Assembly: GCA_947253595.1 (NCBI GenBank) | Contig: CAMXZR010000008.1 | Location: 1 to 31,847 of the forward strand | Length of the DNA stretch: 31,847 nucleotides | Direction: 5' to 3' | From: an uncultured Olsenella sp. | GTDB lineage: Bacteria > Actinomycetota > Coriobacteriia > Coriobacteriales > Atopobiaceae | Shown: in pieces, positions 15,435 through 23,424 of the stretch | How the letters are laid out: every line of letters begins with the position of its first letter | Numbering within the stretch: the stretch's first letter is position 1 | The notes under the pieces: model-generated | What the model saw: the letters and a program-made list of their open reading frames with translations, nothing else | Told to the model about the DNA's origin: nothing | Database searches by the model: none | Program-made: the position numbers and the translations under genes

Positions 15435-17867
15435 CTAGGCGAGCCCCCTGTACTGCGCGGCGGGCCTGAACGAGGGGCTCATGTAGGGATCGCCCTCGAC
15501 GAAGTAGCGCGGCCACCTCTCCATCATCCTGCCGTTCTCGCGGCAGAAGCGCAGGGCGGCCTCACCCGTCTTGCTCGATCCCCTCGAGACCGACTCGTAG
15601 TGGTAGAGCACCGCCTCCGGGACGTAGGTCACGAGCAGTCCCCTGGCGCGGACCCTGGCGCAGTAGTCGATGTCGTTGTAGTCGACGGCAAAGGCCTCCT
15701 CGTCGAGCCCGCCTAGCTCGTCGAAGAGCGGGCGCTTGGTGAGCAGGCAGGCGCCCGTCACGGCAGAGAGGTTCTGGGTCAGGTTAAGGAGGTTGTAGTA
15801 GTCGCGCGACATGCTGGGGCAGAGCCTTCCCACGTGCACCGGCCCTCCCCTGTGGAACGCGACGCCCGCGTGCTGGATGAGGCCGTCGGGATAGAGGAGC
15901 TTGGCCCCCGTGATGCCGACGTCCTCCCTGAGGCAGGGGCCCACCAGGCTCGTGAGCCAACCGGGGCTGATGACCTCGATGTCGTTGTTGAGGAGCAGCA
16001 CGAGCTCGCCTGCGGACTGCCCGACGCCGTAGTTCACCGTCTTCGAGAAGTTGAAGCTTCCGTCGGTTCTTGGCTGCTCCACCACCCTGAGGCGGGGGAA
16101 GCGGCGCTGCGCCTCCACGTAGTAGGAGAAGGTCGCCGCATCGGTGGAGTTGTTCTCGACGACAATGACCTCGAAGTTCTCGTAGTCCGTGCGGCCGTAG
16201 ACGGACTCCAGGCAGCGGTCGAGCATGTCGACCATGTCCTTGTTGGGAATCACGATGGAGACGAGGGGCTCGCTCTTGATGTGATAGCTCAGGCGGTACA
16301 TGTTGGGGAGCTCGGGGTCCATGAAGGCGCGCGCGGGAATGCCACGACGGTCCAAGTGGCCCTGCACGACCCTCACGCCTGCCTCGGAGGTGTAGCTCTT
16401 TGCGCCGGCGGCGGCGGCGGTCGACGACTCGTGCACGCGCCAGTGGTAGAGCACCCTGCGCGCATGGTACACGTTGCGCGCGAGCTCGCCCACGCGCAGG
16501 GTCATATGCTGGTCCTGTGCTCCGTCATACTCCTTGCCGGGCAGCTCCAGCTGGTCGACGACGGACCTCCTCACCGTGAGGAGGTGGCACACGTAGTTGC
16601 AGGAGCAGAGCAGGTCGGGACTCCAGTCGGGCTTGAAGAAGGGCGAGGAGTAATGCCCGCCCGCGAGCTTGTCCTCGTCGCAGTAGAGCAGGTCGGTCTC
16701 CGGGTGGGCGTTGATGCCCCTCGCATAGTGGTAGAGGAGGTCCGGCTCGATCAGGTCGTCGTGGTCCAGGAAGCAGAGGAAGTCCCCGGTCGCCGCCTTG
16801 ATGCCCTCGTTCGTGTTCTCCGTGATGCCTCGGTTCTCCTCCAGGGCGATGCAGCGGACCCTCCGGTCCGAGCTGGCGCGCGCCTCCACGGCAGCCGCCA
16901 GCGCCTCGTCCTCGGGGCTGGCGTTGACCAGGAGGAGCTCGAAGTCCGGATAGCTCTGGGCGAGCACCGAGTCGACCATCTGGTCGAAGAAGTCCAGGGG
17001 GGTGTGGAAGAGGGGTACGACGAACGAGAAGCTCGGCCTGAGCTCGAAGTGGGCGAGCCTCTGGATGTCCAGATCCCGCTCCGAAGCACGGTGCGCCTCG
17101 AACCACTCCTCGTAGTTGGGTGTCCGGTCCGCACTCGTCGTGTAGTCCATCCAAGCGTTGCGAATTCCCGCGAGCCTGAAGTCCTCGACGTTGGTGAAGC
17201 CGTCGTCCATCTGGGTGTCTGGGCAGCTCGCCCATACAGTGAGCGATGGAAGGAGGTGGTCGACGCGCACTGAAAAGGAGATTTCGCGCACGAAGGTGTC
17301 GGGGTACGAGTTGCTGGGTCGCAGCAGGTCGCCCAGCGCAACGAACTCCGAGCGCGCGGCATCCCGCCCGTGGGGGTCGAGGACGCGCAGCTCCACCTTT
17401 GCCCCTGCCTCCTCCCTGCTGGTCGAGACGATCTGGACGTAGCCGTGGACCACGTCCTGGCCGGCAAGGGCATCCAGCAGGACGTCAGTGACGTCCGTGA
17501 CGATCCCCTGTGGCCTCAGCTTGTTGTCGCAGTTGCGAATGGATTCGGCGACCTGGTTCTTCGTTGCGGTGTTGTAACGAGAGCGCAGCTTCGCCATGAA
17601 GGCGGAGACGGTCCTCTGGTAGCTCCCGAGCTCGTCGCCCCCCGGAGAGGTCACCCTGAACGTCACGCGCTGGGGAACTTCGAGGACAGTGAGCGCGAGG
17701 ACGCTCCCCTCGACCCCGGCGACGTCAATCACGCGGGCAGGCAGCGGGTGCCCCTCCTCGTCGGTCGCGCTGGCGGTGACGCGCGAGCCGTCTGGCGCCC
17801 CCTGCAGCTCGAACCTGGTGAAGATCTTTCCCTTGCCTCGGCTCGTCTCGCAAAGTCTGAGGTTCAT
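15435..17867 (-). CDS. Tandem-domain family 2 glycosyltransferase
   Basis: 810 residues from ATG 17867, with AGGAGGG five bases upstream; the in-frame extension to 17996 is unsupported. Residues 1-270 form a domain I do not recognise, probably beta-rich. The first GT-A domain (279-480) starts SFSFVVPLFHTP and has LDHDD at 367-371, CDEDK at 396-400 and HWRVHESS. The second (534-790) starts PLVSIVIPNKD and has VENNSTD, LLLNNDIEV at 624-632, ITGAKLLYPDGLIQHAGV and DIDYCARVR. Two-domain GT2 proteins of this type build rhamnan- or galactan-like surface polymers, possibly with two linkages. It is followed by rmlA in the same direction but with a separate promoter. Confidence 0.9.
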   Translation of the reverse strand: MNLRLCETSRGKGKIFTRFELQGAPDGSRVTASATDEEGHPLPARVIDVAGVEGSVLALTVLEVPQRVTFRVTSPGGDELGSYQRTVSAFMAKLRSRYNTATKNQVAESIRNCDNKLRPQGIVTDVTDVLLDALAGQDVVHGYVQIVSTSREEAGAKVELRVLDPHGRDAARSEFVALGDLLRPSNSYPDTFVREISFSVRVDHLLPSLTVWASCPDTQMDDGFTNVEDFRLAGIRNAWMDYTTSADRTPNYEEWFEAHRASERDLDIQRLAHFELRPSFSFVVPLFHTPLDFFDQMVDSVLAQSYPDFELLLVNASPEDEALAAAVEARASSDRRVRCIALEENRGITENTNEGIKAATGDFLCFLDHDDLIEPDLLYHYARGINAHPETDLLYCDEDKLAGGHYSSPFFKPDWSPDLLCSCNYVCHLLTVRRSVVDQLELPGKEYDGAQDQHMTLRVGELARNVYHARRVLYHWRVHESSTAAAAGAKSYTSEAGVRVVQGHLDRRGIPARAFMDPELPNMYRLSYHIKSEPLVSIVIPNKDMVDMLDRCLESVYGRTDYENFEVIVVENNSTDAATFSYYVEAQRRFPRLRVVEQPRTDGSFNFSKTVNYGVGQSAGELVLLLNNDIEVISPGWLTSLVGPCLREDVGITGAKLLYPDGLIQHAGVAFHRGGPVHVGRLCPSMSRDYYNLLNLTQNLSAVTGACLLTKRPLFDELGGLDEEAFAVDYNDIDYCARVRARGLLVTYVPEAVLYHYESVSRGSSKTGEAALRFCRENGRMMERWPRYFVEGDPYMSPSFRPAAQYRGLA

Positions 17868-17988
17868 GCAGGCCCTCCTGCGAATCGCGTTGTCTGGCTG
17901 ACGGGCGTCGCCCCAATAGGCCGGGGCGGCGGCACGCATCACAGGATACGCTACCACCTCGAGACGAGAAGCCAGCCGCCATCGCAGG

Positions 17989-18007
17989 GCGCCCACAAGT
18001 GGGGCGC
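17989..18007 (-). terminator. Hairpin after the DUF6483-like gene
   Basis: GCGCCCAC (17989-17996) pairs with GTGGGGCGC (17999-18007) with one bulged G, eight bases after the stop codon of the upstream gene. There is no T-run, so termination is uncertain. Confidence 0.3.
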
Positions 18008-18014
18008 AACGGCA

Positions 18015-18407
18015 CTATCCCAGCTCCGCGTCCAGGTCCGCGAACTCCTCCGGCACGGCACCAGGCTCGCAACCGAAGCTCTCCTCGACTGCCGTCGCCT
18101 GGGCCAGGCGCAGGTCGGCGAGCGAGTCCTGGCCCATGGAGGCGTAGGCGTCATGGAGCATCCTCAGCGCGTAGGCAACGTAGCCGGCAAGCGAGTCCGC
18201 GACGCCCGAGAGCAGCATCATGGTCACCAGGGAGTCCGGAGAGAGCTGCATGGCCACCTCGGGGTCGAGGTCAAGGAGCACGGCGATGGCGTCCTCTGCC
18301 TGGCCCGCCGCCTCCGCGTCCCGGCTCAGGACCGCTCTCCTCAGGGTACCCGTCGCCATCTCGACGAACTGGGCGATTATCTCGAGCAGATAGTCATGCT
18401 GAAGCAT
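18015..18407 (-). CDS. Small helical protein, DUF6483-like
   Basis: 130 residues from ATG 18407, with GGAG six bases upstream; a TTG at 18419 overlaps that ribosome binding site and is rejected. The sequence begins MLQHDYLLEIIAQFVEMATGTLR and is almost entirely amphipathic helix with an acidic tail. The pattern, HDYL near the start followed by helical hairpins and a stretch LLDLDPEVAMQLSPDSLVTMM, resembles my recollection of DUF6483 proteins from Firmicutes and Actinobacteria, whose role is unknown. No signal peptide or membrane span. It sits alone between ruvB and the tandem glycosyltransferase, same strand as both. Confidence 0.72.
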   Translation of the reverse strand: MLQHDYLLEIIAQFVEMATGTLRRAVLSRDAEAAGQAEDAIAVLLDLDPEVAMQLSPDSLVTMMLLSGVADSLAGYVAYALRMLHDAYASMGQDSLADLRLAQATAVEESFGCEPGAVPEEFADLDAELG

Positions 18408-18541
18408 GTAATTCTCCAACCTTGGGCTGCGTCTTCACACACACCGGACAGTCTATTACCACGGCCGCCCTCCCTGCGGGCAAGAAGCTTCCTCGACCTC
18501 GCCGCGGCAGCGCGAACGTGATCGTGGCGAGGCCCTTCCCG

Positions 18542-19609
18542 CTAGCGAGGGGCCGCAGGAGGGACCACGCCGAGATGCTCGAAGGCGAGCTCCGTCGCCT
18601 GCCTCCCCTGGGGCGTCCTGATGATGAGGCCCCGTTGGAGCAGGTAGGGCTCGTAGACGTCCTCGAGCGTGGAGGGGTCCTCCCCAACGGCAGAGGCAAT
18701 GGTGGTGAGCCCCACGGGGCGGCCCCTGAACGTGCACGTCAGCGCGTCGAGGATCTTGACGTCCATCCAGTCCAGACCCATCTCGTCGATCTCGAAGAAG
18801 GTCAGCGCCTCGGCGGCAACGTCCCAGCTGATGCTGCCCTCGGCCTTCACCTGGGCGTAGTCGCGCACGCGCTTGAGCAGGCGGTTGGCCAGGCGCGGGG
18901 TGCCGCGGGAGCGCGACGCTATCTCGGCGGCACCCTGGGCGTCGATCTGGACCCCCAGGATCTGCGCCGAGCGCACGACGATGCCGGCCAGCTCCTCGAT
19001 GTTGTAGTAGTCGAGCCGGTAGCTGATGCCAAAGCGGTCGCGCAGGGGACCCGTGAGGAGGCCCGTGCGCGTCGTCGCGCCAACCAGGGTGAAGTGGGGG
19101 ACGTCCAGGCGTATTGACCGCGCGGCTGGCCCCTTCCCTATCACGATGTCGAGGAAGAAGTCCTCCATGGCGGGATACAGGACCTCCTCAACCTGGTGGT
19201 TCAGGCGGTGGATCTCGTCCACAAAGAGGACGTCGCCCTCCTCGAGGTTCGTGAGGATGGCCGCCAGGTCGCCCGTGCGCGCAATCGCCGGACCGGAGGT
19301 GGTTTTGATCCTGGCGCCCATCTCGTGGGCGACGACGTTGGCGAGCGTGGTCTTCCCCAGGCCCGGGGGACCCGAGAAGAGCACGTGGTCGAGGGTCTCG
19401 TGCCGGTCCTTGGCCGCGGCGATGAGCACGCGCAGATTCTGCCTCACGCGCTCCTGGCCGCAGTACTCGTCGAGCGTCACCGGCCGCAGGCTGTGCTCGA
19501 CGTCCAGGTCGTCCTCGGTGAGCTCGCCGCTCACCGAGCGAGGGCCACCAGCCCTGCGCTCGAGGTCCGTGACGTCGTCGAAGAGGTCGTCTCGGCCAGC
19601 CTCCCACAT
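18542..19609 (-). CDS. ruvB: Holliday junction branch migration ATPase RuvB
   Basis: 355 residues, normal length. The AAA+ motor drives branch migration on RuvA-bound junctions. Visible are LRPVTLDEYCGQ (41-51), Walker A GPPGLGKTT (80-88), Walker B with VDEIHRL (130-136), GATTRTGLLTGPLRDRFG with sensor/Arg-finger residues, and the C-terminal winged-helix region with GLDWMD and RGRPVGL. ATG 19609 shares one base with the ruvA stop codon (TGATG), indicating translational coupling. Third gene of ruvC-ruvA-ruvB. Confidence 0.98.
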   Translation of the reverse strand: MWEAGRDDLFDDVTDLERRAGGPRSVSGELTEDDLDVEHSLRPVTLDEYCGQERVRQNLRVLIAAAKDRHETLDHVLFSGPPGLGKTTLANVVAHEMGARIKTTSGPAIARTGDLAAILTNLEEGDVLFVDEIHRLNHQVEEVLYPAMEDFFLDIVIGKGPAARSIRLDVPHFTLVGATTRTGLLTGPLRDRFGISYRLDYYNIEELAGIVVRSAQILGVQIDAQGAAEIASRSRGTPRLANRLLKRVRDYAQVKAEGSISWDVAAEALTFFEIDEMGLDWMDVKILDALTCTFRGRPVGLTTIASAVGEDPSTLEDVYEPYLLQRGLIIRTPQGRQATELAFEHLGVVPPAAPR

Positions 19610-20241
19610 CAGGCAGCACCCCCCAGCCTCTTGAGCGCGTACGCCACGGCCTTCTCCACCGTGGTGACGCCCGCCTCGTCGAGGCCCTGGAGGGCGAGCT
19701 CTGCCTCCTGGGGGGTGAAGCCCATGGCAAGCAGCGCAGACGTCGCCTCGTCCCCCACCGGCTCGCCCGTCTGGGAGGGCGGGGCCACGGCGGAGGAGGC
19801 GTCAGACATGCCCGCGAGCACCCTGAGCTCGGCGTCCTTCGCGAACACGTCCTGCAGCTCCATGAGCAGGCGCTGCGCCTTCTTCTTGCCCACGCCGGGC
19901 ACCTGGGCCATCCTCGTCGCGTCCTGGGTGGCGACGATGGTCGCGAGCGAGGCGGCAGAGTAGGTGGAGAGGACCGCCAGGGCGAGCTTGGGACCCACGC
20001 CCGAGACTGCGACGAGCCGGTCGAACACGGCGCGCTCCTCCCTCGTGGCGAAGCCGTAGAGCTCGATCGAGCTCTCCTTGACCAAAAGCCGCGTGAGCAG
20101 GGTCACCCCCGCCTCCCCCACGGCGGGCAGGGACGCGGCCGTGGTGGCGGATATGCCGAGCTCATAGCCCACGCCACCCACGTCCAGGACGGCGCGTGTG
20201 GGGAGCACCTCCAAGAGGCTGCCCGTAAGCTGAGAGATCAC
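19609..20241 (-). CDS. ruvA: Holliday junction DNA-binding protein RuvA
   Basis: 210 residues. It forms the tetramer that holds the four-way junction and loads RuvB. Domain I is the OB fold (1-65, MISQLTGSLLEVL to LYGFATREER). Domain II has two helix-hairpin-helix motifs, VSGVGPKLAL and VPGVGKKKAQRLLMEL. After a flexible linker (about 140-160), domain III (ATSALLAMGFTPQEAELAL) contacts RuvB. It starts with GTG, overlapping the ruvC stop by four bases (GTGA), and overlaps ruvB by one base. Confidence 0.97.
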   Translation of the reverse strand: MISQLTGSLLEVLPTRAVLDVGGVGYELGISATTAASLPAVGEAGVTLLTRLLVKESSIELYGFATREERAVFDRLVAVSGVGPKLALAVLSTYSAASLATIVATQDATRMAQVPGVGKKKAQRLLMELQDVFAKDAELRVLAGMSDASSAVAPPSQTGEPVGDEATSALLAMGFTPQEAELALQGLDEAGVTTVEKAVAYALKRLGGAA

Positions 20242-20888
20242 TGGGAGTTCCTCCTACTCTGGCGGGAGCGGCCCACCCCGCCCATGCCCCGTGTACCCGC
20301 GACGTGCGCGGCCGTCGCCGCGGCCGTGACCTGGCGTGCCTCCTCGCGGTCGGCCTCCCGCTGCGCCTCGAGCTGCTCCAGCACCTGGACGCTCGCCCCA
20401 TCCTGGACGATGCGGCGGGTGCGGGTCAGGTTGGCATGGCAGACCGCGGCGGCAAGGGCGTCGGCGCAGTGGTCGGGCCTGGGGTCGTGGTCGAGCGCGA
20501 GGAGGGTGCGAACCATGTATATGACCTGGTACTTGTCCGCAGACCCCGTTCCCACCACGGCCTGCTTGATCTGCATGGGGGTGTACTCCCCCACCTCGAG
20601 GCCGGCTCGGGCGCAGGCGACGATCGCCGCGCCGCGCGCATGGGCGGTGGCAATGGCGGAGCGGGTGTTCTCTCCGAAGAAGATCTTCTCTATGGCGAGC
20701 TGGGACGGCTGGTACGCCTGGATGGCATCCGATATCTCCGCGTAGATCCTACCCAGGCGCCGGTCGAGCTGCTCGGAGGCGGACGTGCTTATGCAGCCGT
20801 ACGCACGCGCACGGCAGACCGCACCGCGCGTCTCGACGATGCCCCAGCCCGTGTTTGCGAGCCCTGGGTCGATGCCCATTATCACCAT
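20238..20888 (-). CDS. ruvC: Holliday junction resolvase RuvC
   Basis: 216 residues from ATG 20888 (a TTG at 20900 is an alternative). The structure-specific nuclease makes symmetric cuts in Holliday junctions. Active-site acids in the RNase H fold are Asp7 (GIDPG), Glu67 (AIEKIFFGEN) and Asp143 (DHCADALAAA). The position that is Asp138 in E. coli is His140 here, as also reported for Thermus RuvC, so this is not a defect. About 45 residues of charged, Ala/Arg-rich tail extend beyond the usual end of roughly 173. First gene of ruvCAB, preceded by a LexA-type box 15 bases before the start codon. Confidence 0.96.
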   Translation of the reverse strand: MVIMGIDPGLANTGWGIVETRGAVCRARAYGCISTSASEQLDRRLGRIYAEISDAIQAYQPSQLAIEKIFFGENTRSAIATAHARGAAIVACARAGLEVGEYTPMQIKQAVVGTGSADKYQVIYMVRTLLALDHDPRPDHCADALAAAVCHANLTRTRRIVQDGASVQVLEQLEAQREADREEARQVTAAATAAHVAGTRGMGGVGRSRQSRRNSQ

Positions 20889-20902
20889 CCGCTGCCCCAA
20901 TC

Positions 20903-20918
20903 TAGAACGTTCGTTCTA
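20903..20918 (-). promoter_or_regulatory. LexA/DinR SOS box in front of ruvCAB
   Basis: TAGAAC-GTTC-GTTCTA: perfect six-base arms with the GAAC-N4-GTTC core of Gram-positive LexA sites. It lies 15 bases upstream of the ruvC ATG and overlaps or follows a plausible -10 (TATCAT on the minus strand), where bound LexA would block transcription. Confidence 0.8.
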
Positions 20919-20954
20919 TGATAACAGAGCGCGGGTCGTGTCATGACTCGCGGC

Positions 20955-22862
20955 TCAGTTGTCCGAGAAGGGACCGGGCCACTCCCCGTTCCCGTCGGCA
21001 CGTCCCTCTCCCTGGCGACGGCCCGAGAAGGGGGTCGCGTCGCCGACGATCCCGAATCCCGCGTCCACCCCGAAGTCCCTCAGGTAGGAGATTGCCTCGT
21101 CGAACGCGCGCGGGGCCTCCTGGCCGGGCGGGCCGTTCGTCCCCTCCCTCGCCCCCGGCTCCGCGTCCCCCGCATCGCGGGTCGTCCTGCCAGCACCCGC
21201 GGGAGCCTGAGGCGCCCCGTTTCGAGAACCGAGGAGTCTCTTCGCTAGCTCCAGGGGAGGCTCCACGGCCCCATCGGAGTCACGCCAGGCAAAGGGGAGC
21301 GGAGGCTCCGCCTCGCGCAGCGTGCAGGTGCTCGCGCCCAGGCAGGGCGCGAGCACCGCGCGGCTCGGTGCGGACGACTCGTAGGCGGCCAGGACGCCCC
21401 GGACGAGCCCCTCGTCCACTCCCGTGGCACCAGGGAGCTCGAAGGCGTGGCGCATCCACTCGATTCGCTCGCAGAGCACCGCGTCGACCTGGGCGACCCA
21501 GTCCTCGCGCGCGCGGGATCCGCGAGGGGGCTCCACCCCCTCGATGCGGGGGAGCTCGACGTCCAGGAGGTCCAGCCCGCCGAAGACGGGGCTGATGGCA
21601 TTCCTCAGGCGAGCGAGCGACACGACGTCGGACAGGTAGACGTCTCCCAGGGGCTGGAGGAGGACCCCCGGCTGGTACGTCGCCCTGCCAAGTGCGAGCC
21701 CCGTCTTGTCCAGGGACCCCACGGGCAGCAGTCCCTCGTCCTGGGCATATGCCGCGAGCTGGGCGAAGGGCAGCAGCCGGGAGAGGCGCTCCCCTCCGTC
21801 GGTCCACGCGCGCTGGGGGGTGCCGGAGACCTCGGCGACGTCGATCCTGAGCCCCCGGGCGAGCCCCCTGCACGCGTCGGCGCGCTCCCTCTCCACGAGG
21901 TGGGGAAGGAGGGCATGGACGTTCTGGGGACCCAGCGCATCGCTCGCGAGGACGGCGAGCAGCATGGACCCCAGGCTTCCGTCCAGGACGAAGGCCACCC
22001 CAGTGAGGCCCAGCTTGCGCACATAGTCGTGAAGTCCCAGGCAGAGTGCCTGCCACATGAAGAGGGTCTCGTCGAAGAGCTCGGGCTCGACGGTGCCGCG
22101 CGGGGCGGCCTCCTCCCCGCGCGCGGGGAGCTCGGCCACGAGGAGCTGCTCCTCGAAGGAGGGGGCCACGGCGGCGAGTTCGCCCTCGGGGGACATCACG
22201 AAGCTTCCTCCCGTGTAGGTCTGCTCCCCATAGCCGCCGAGGCCGCCAACGGCGACGAGCCACGCGCCCATGGCGTCCGCGTCCACGACAAAGCGGCCGC
22301 CCAGGACGTTGGCCCCCAAAGGCGAGCTGGGGTCGTCCGCGGCATAGGGATAGGGGGACAGGTATACCACGGCGTCCACGTCGCAGTCGAAGTCGTCGTA
22401 GTCGTCCAGGTCCTCGTAGCTCAGGGCTAGGCCAAGGCGGAGGCCGGCGATCTCGAGGACGGGAAGCCCGCGTGGCCCCGACGGGGAGTCGTCCGAAACG
22501 CCGTCTTCCCCTCCGGAGGGGCCGAGGGAGCCCGCGGACGGTGCCCCGAGCGGCAGGACCCGGCCGTCCTGGAGGAGGAAGACCTCCGTGATGGGCGCGT
22601 CTGCGAGGGTCACGGCCACCGGCACGACGCAGGGGCAGGCAACCTCCCCCGCCAGGCCCGAGAGGGCGAGGAGCAGGCGGGAGGCGAAGGCCTCCTGGTC
22701 GGAGGGAGCGGTCGTGCCCTCGGGGCCAGCGAGCAGGGGGAGGGGGAAGAGCAGGAGGTCGACGCCCCTCACGGCCGCCCGCTCGGAGAGCGCGGCCATC
22801 CTTCCCGGGATGCCCAGAAGGTCTCCCGCCTTGCCCCCGACCTGGGCGACTCCTATCCTCAT
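20955..22862 (-). CDS. NAD synthetase-like protein with both catalytic sites altered
   Basis: 635 residues from ATG 22862 (GGAGGAG seven bases upstream). The two-domain architecture matches glutamine-dependent NAD synthetase: nitrilase-like 1-260, ATP-pyrophosphatase-like 265-530, then a Gly/Pro/Ala-rich tail. Key residues look lost. In the nitrilase part, FPLPLLAG (39-46) stands where FPE is expected, the YRK lysine region reads PLGAPS, and SYED (148-151) has Tyr149 at the usual catalytic Cys position. In the synthetase part the SGGxDS P-loop reads DGSLGS (294-299), and the GTxxKSE motif reads GSLDKTG (382-388). The frame is intact throughout and codon use is ordinary, so it is probably an expressed pseudoenzyme or a repurposed protein rather than a decaying gene. 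The family assignment is by motif position and needs a profile search. Confidence 0.75.
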   Translation of the reverse strand: MRIGVAQVGGKAGDLLGIPGRMAALSERAAVRGVDLLLFPLPLLAGPEGTTAPSDQEAFASRLLLALSGLAGEVACPCVVPVAVTLADAPITEVFLLQDGRVLPLGAPSAGSLGPSGGEDGVSDDSPSGPRGLPVLEIAGLRLGLALSYEDLDDYDDFDCDVDAVVYLSPYPYAADDPSSPLGANVLGGRFVVDADAMGAWLVAVGGLGGYGEQTYTGGSFVMSPEGELAAVAPSFEEQLLVAELPARGEEAAPRGTVEPELFDETLFMWQALCLGLHDYVRKLGLTGVAFVLDGSLGSMLLAVLASDALGPQNVHALLPHLVERERADACRGLARGLRIDVAEVSGTPQRAWTDGGERLSRLLPFAQLAAYAQDEGLLPVGSLDKTGLALGRATYQPGVLLQPLGDVYLSDVVSLARLRNAISPVFGGLDLLDVELPRIEGVEPPRGSRAREDWVAQVDAVLCERIEWMRHAFELPGATGVDEGLVRGVLAAYESSAPSRAVLAPCLGASTCTLREAEPPLPFAWRDSDGAVEPPLELAKRLLGSRNGAPQAPAGAGRTTRDAGDAEPGAREGTNGPPGQEAPRAFDEAISYLRDFGVDAGFGIVGDATPFSGRRQGEGRADGNGEWPGPFSDN

Positions 22863-22886
22863 CGCCACTCTCCTCCCGATCCGAAC

Positions 22887-22973
22887 GGGGCCATCCCGCG
22901 ACGGCCCCCTCATGGCGGGCGCGGCGGTCCCGAGACGAGGCCGCCGCGCCGACGAACTAGGCCCCTTGGGCCT
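22887..22973 (-). terminator. Cluster of hairpins between the desulfoferrodoxin and NadE-like genes
   Basis: Three perfect inverted repeats in the 114-base gap: 22959-22964/22968-22973 (six bases, four bases after the dfx stop codon), 22918-22927/22941-22950 (ten bases, GC only) and 22887-22892/22903-22908 (six bases). None has a T-run; together they probably end dfx transcription or separate it from the next gene. Confidence 0.45.
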
Positions 22974-22976
22974 GGC

Positions 22977-23354
22977 CTACGCCTCGGCCTTCCAGAGGCC
23001 GTGGAGGTTGCAGTACTCGTAGGCGGTGAAGGCACCATCGGGCTTCGCGAAGGTCGCCTGCGGCTTCTCGCCGGGCTTCAGGTATTTGACGGTGACACCG
23101 TCCTCGGTGGCAAGCGCGATGAACTCGATGTAGTGCGCCTCGAGCATGGGGTGCTCGACGGAGCCGACGGTGACGACGACCCGGTCGCCCTCGACGCTGA
23201 TTACGGGAACGTGCTTCTCGGTCGCGGCGTCCGTGGAGCCGGCGACGAGCTCCTCCATGGAGCTGTCGCAACCGCTGAGGGTGCCGCTGCCCCTCTTGAT
23301 GAGAGCAACGATGTTTCCACAGGTATTGCAGCGATAGAACTTGGCCTCAGGCAT
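22977..23354 (-). CDS. dfx: Desulfoferrodoxin (superoxide reductase)
   Basis: 125 residues. It reduces superoxide to peroxide without making oxygen, typical of anaerobes. ATG 23354 follows AGAGGA. The catalytic centre II is complete: His48, His68, His74, His118 and Cys115 (EHPM, AHYIEF, YCNLHGLW). The N-terminal desulforedoxin-like centre I normally has four cysteines (CxxC plus an adjacent CC). Here Cys9 and Cys12 are present, but the pair aligns as Gly28-Cys29, leaving three. The centre I iron may be absent or bound differently; this centre is not essential for activity in the family. Stands alone between dnaE and the NadE-like gene. Confidence 0.93.
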   Translation of the reverse strand: MPEAKFYRCNTCGNIVALIKRGSGTLSGCDSSMEELVAGSTDAATEKHVPVISVEGDRVVVTVGSVEHPMLEAHYIEFIALATEDGVTVKYLKPGEKPQATFAKPDGAFTAYEYCNLHGLWKAEA

Positions 23355-23424
23355 AGCTCATCCTCTCTCTACTCTGCCCGCACTCGTCGAGCGGGTGGCC
23401 CCTACCACCCCGGGCATCCCTCAC

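Noticed and set aside
18420..18541. Promoter TTGCCC-TAATAG for the DUF6483-like gene
   Set aside because: The spacer is 19 bases, too long for confidence; left as a weak possibility.
20238..20888. RuvC with a missing catalytic Asp (His140)
   Set aside because: Thermus RuvC is reported to use His at the same position, so this is a normal variant.
21447..22430. 327-codon plus-strand frame opposite the NadE-like gene
   Set aside because: Considered because the NadE-like protein looks degenerate, but this frame has no motifs, while the minus frame has a strong ribosome binding site and full family length.
20955..22862. The NadE-like gene as a frameshifted pseudogene
   Set aside because: The frame is uninterrupted over 635 codons with a good start; only catalytic residues differ.
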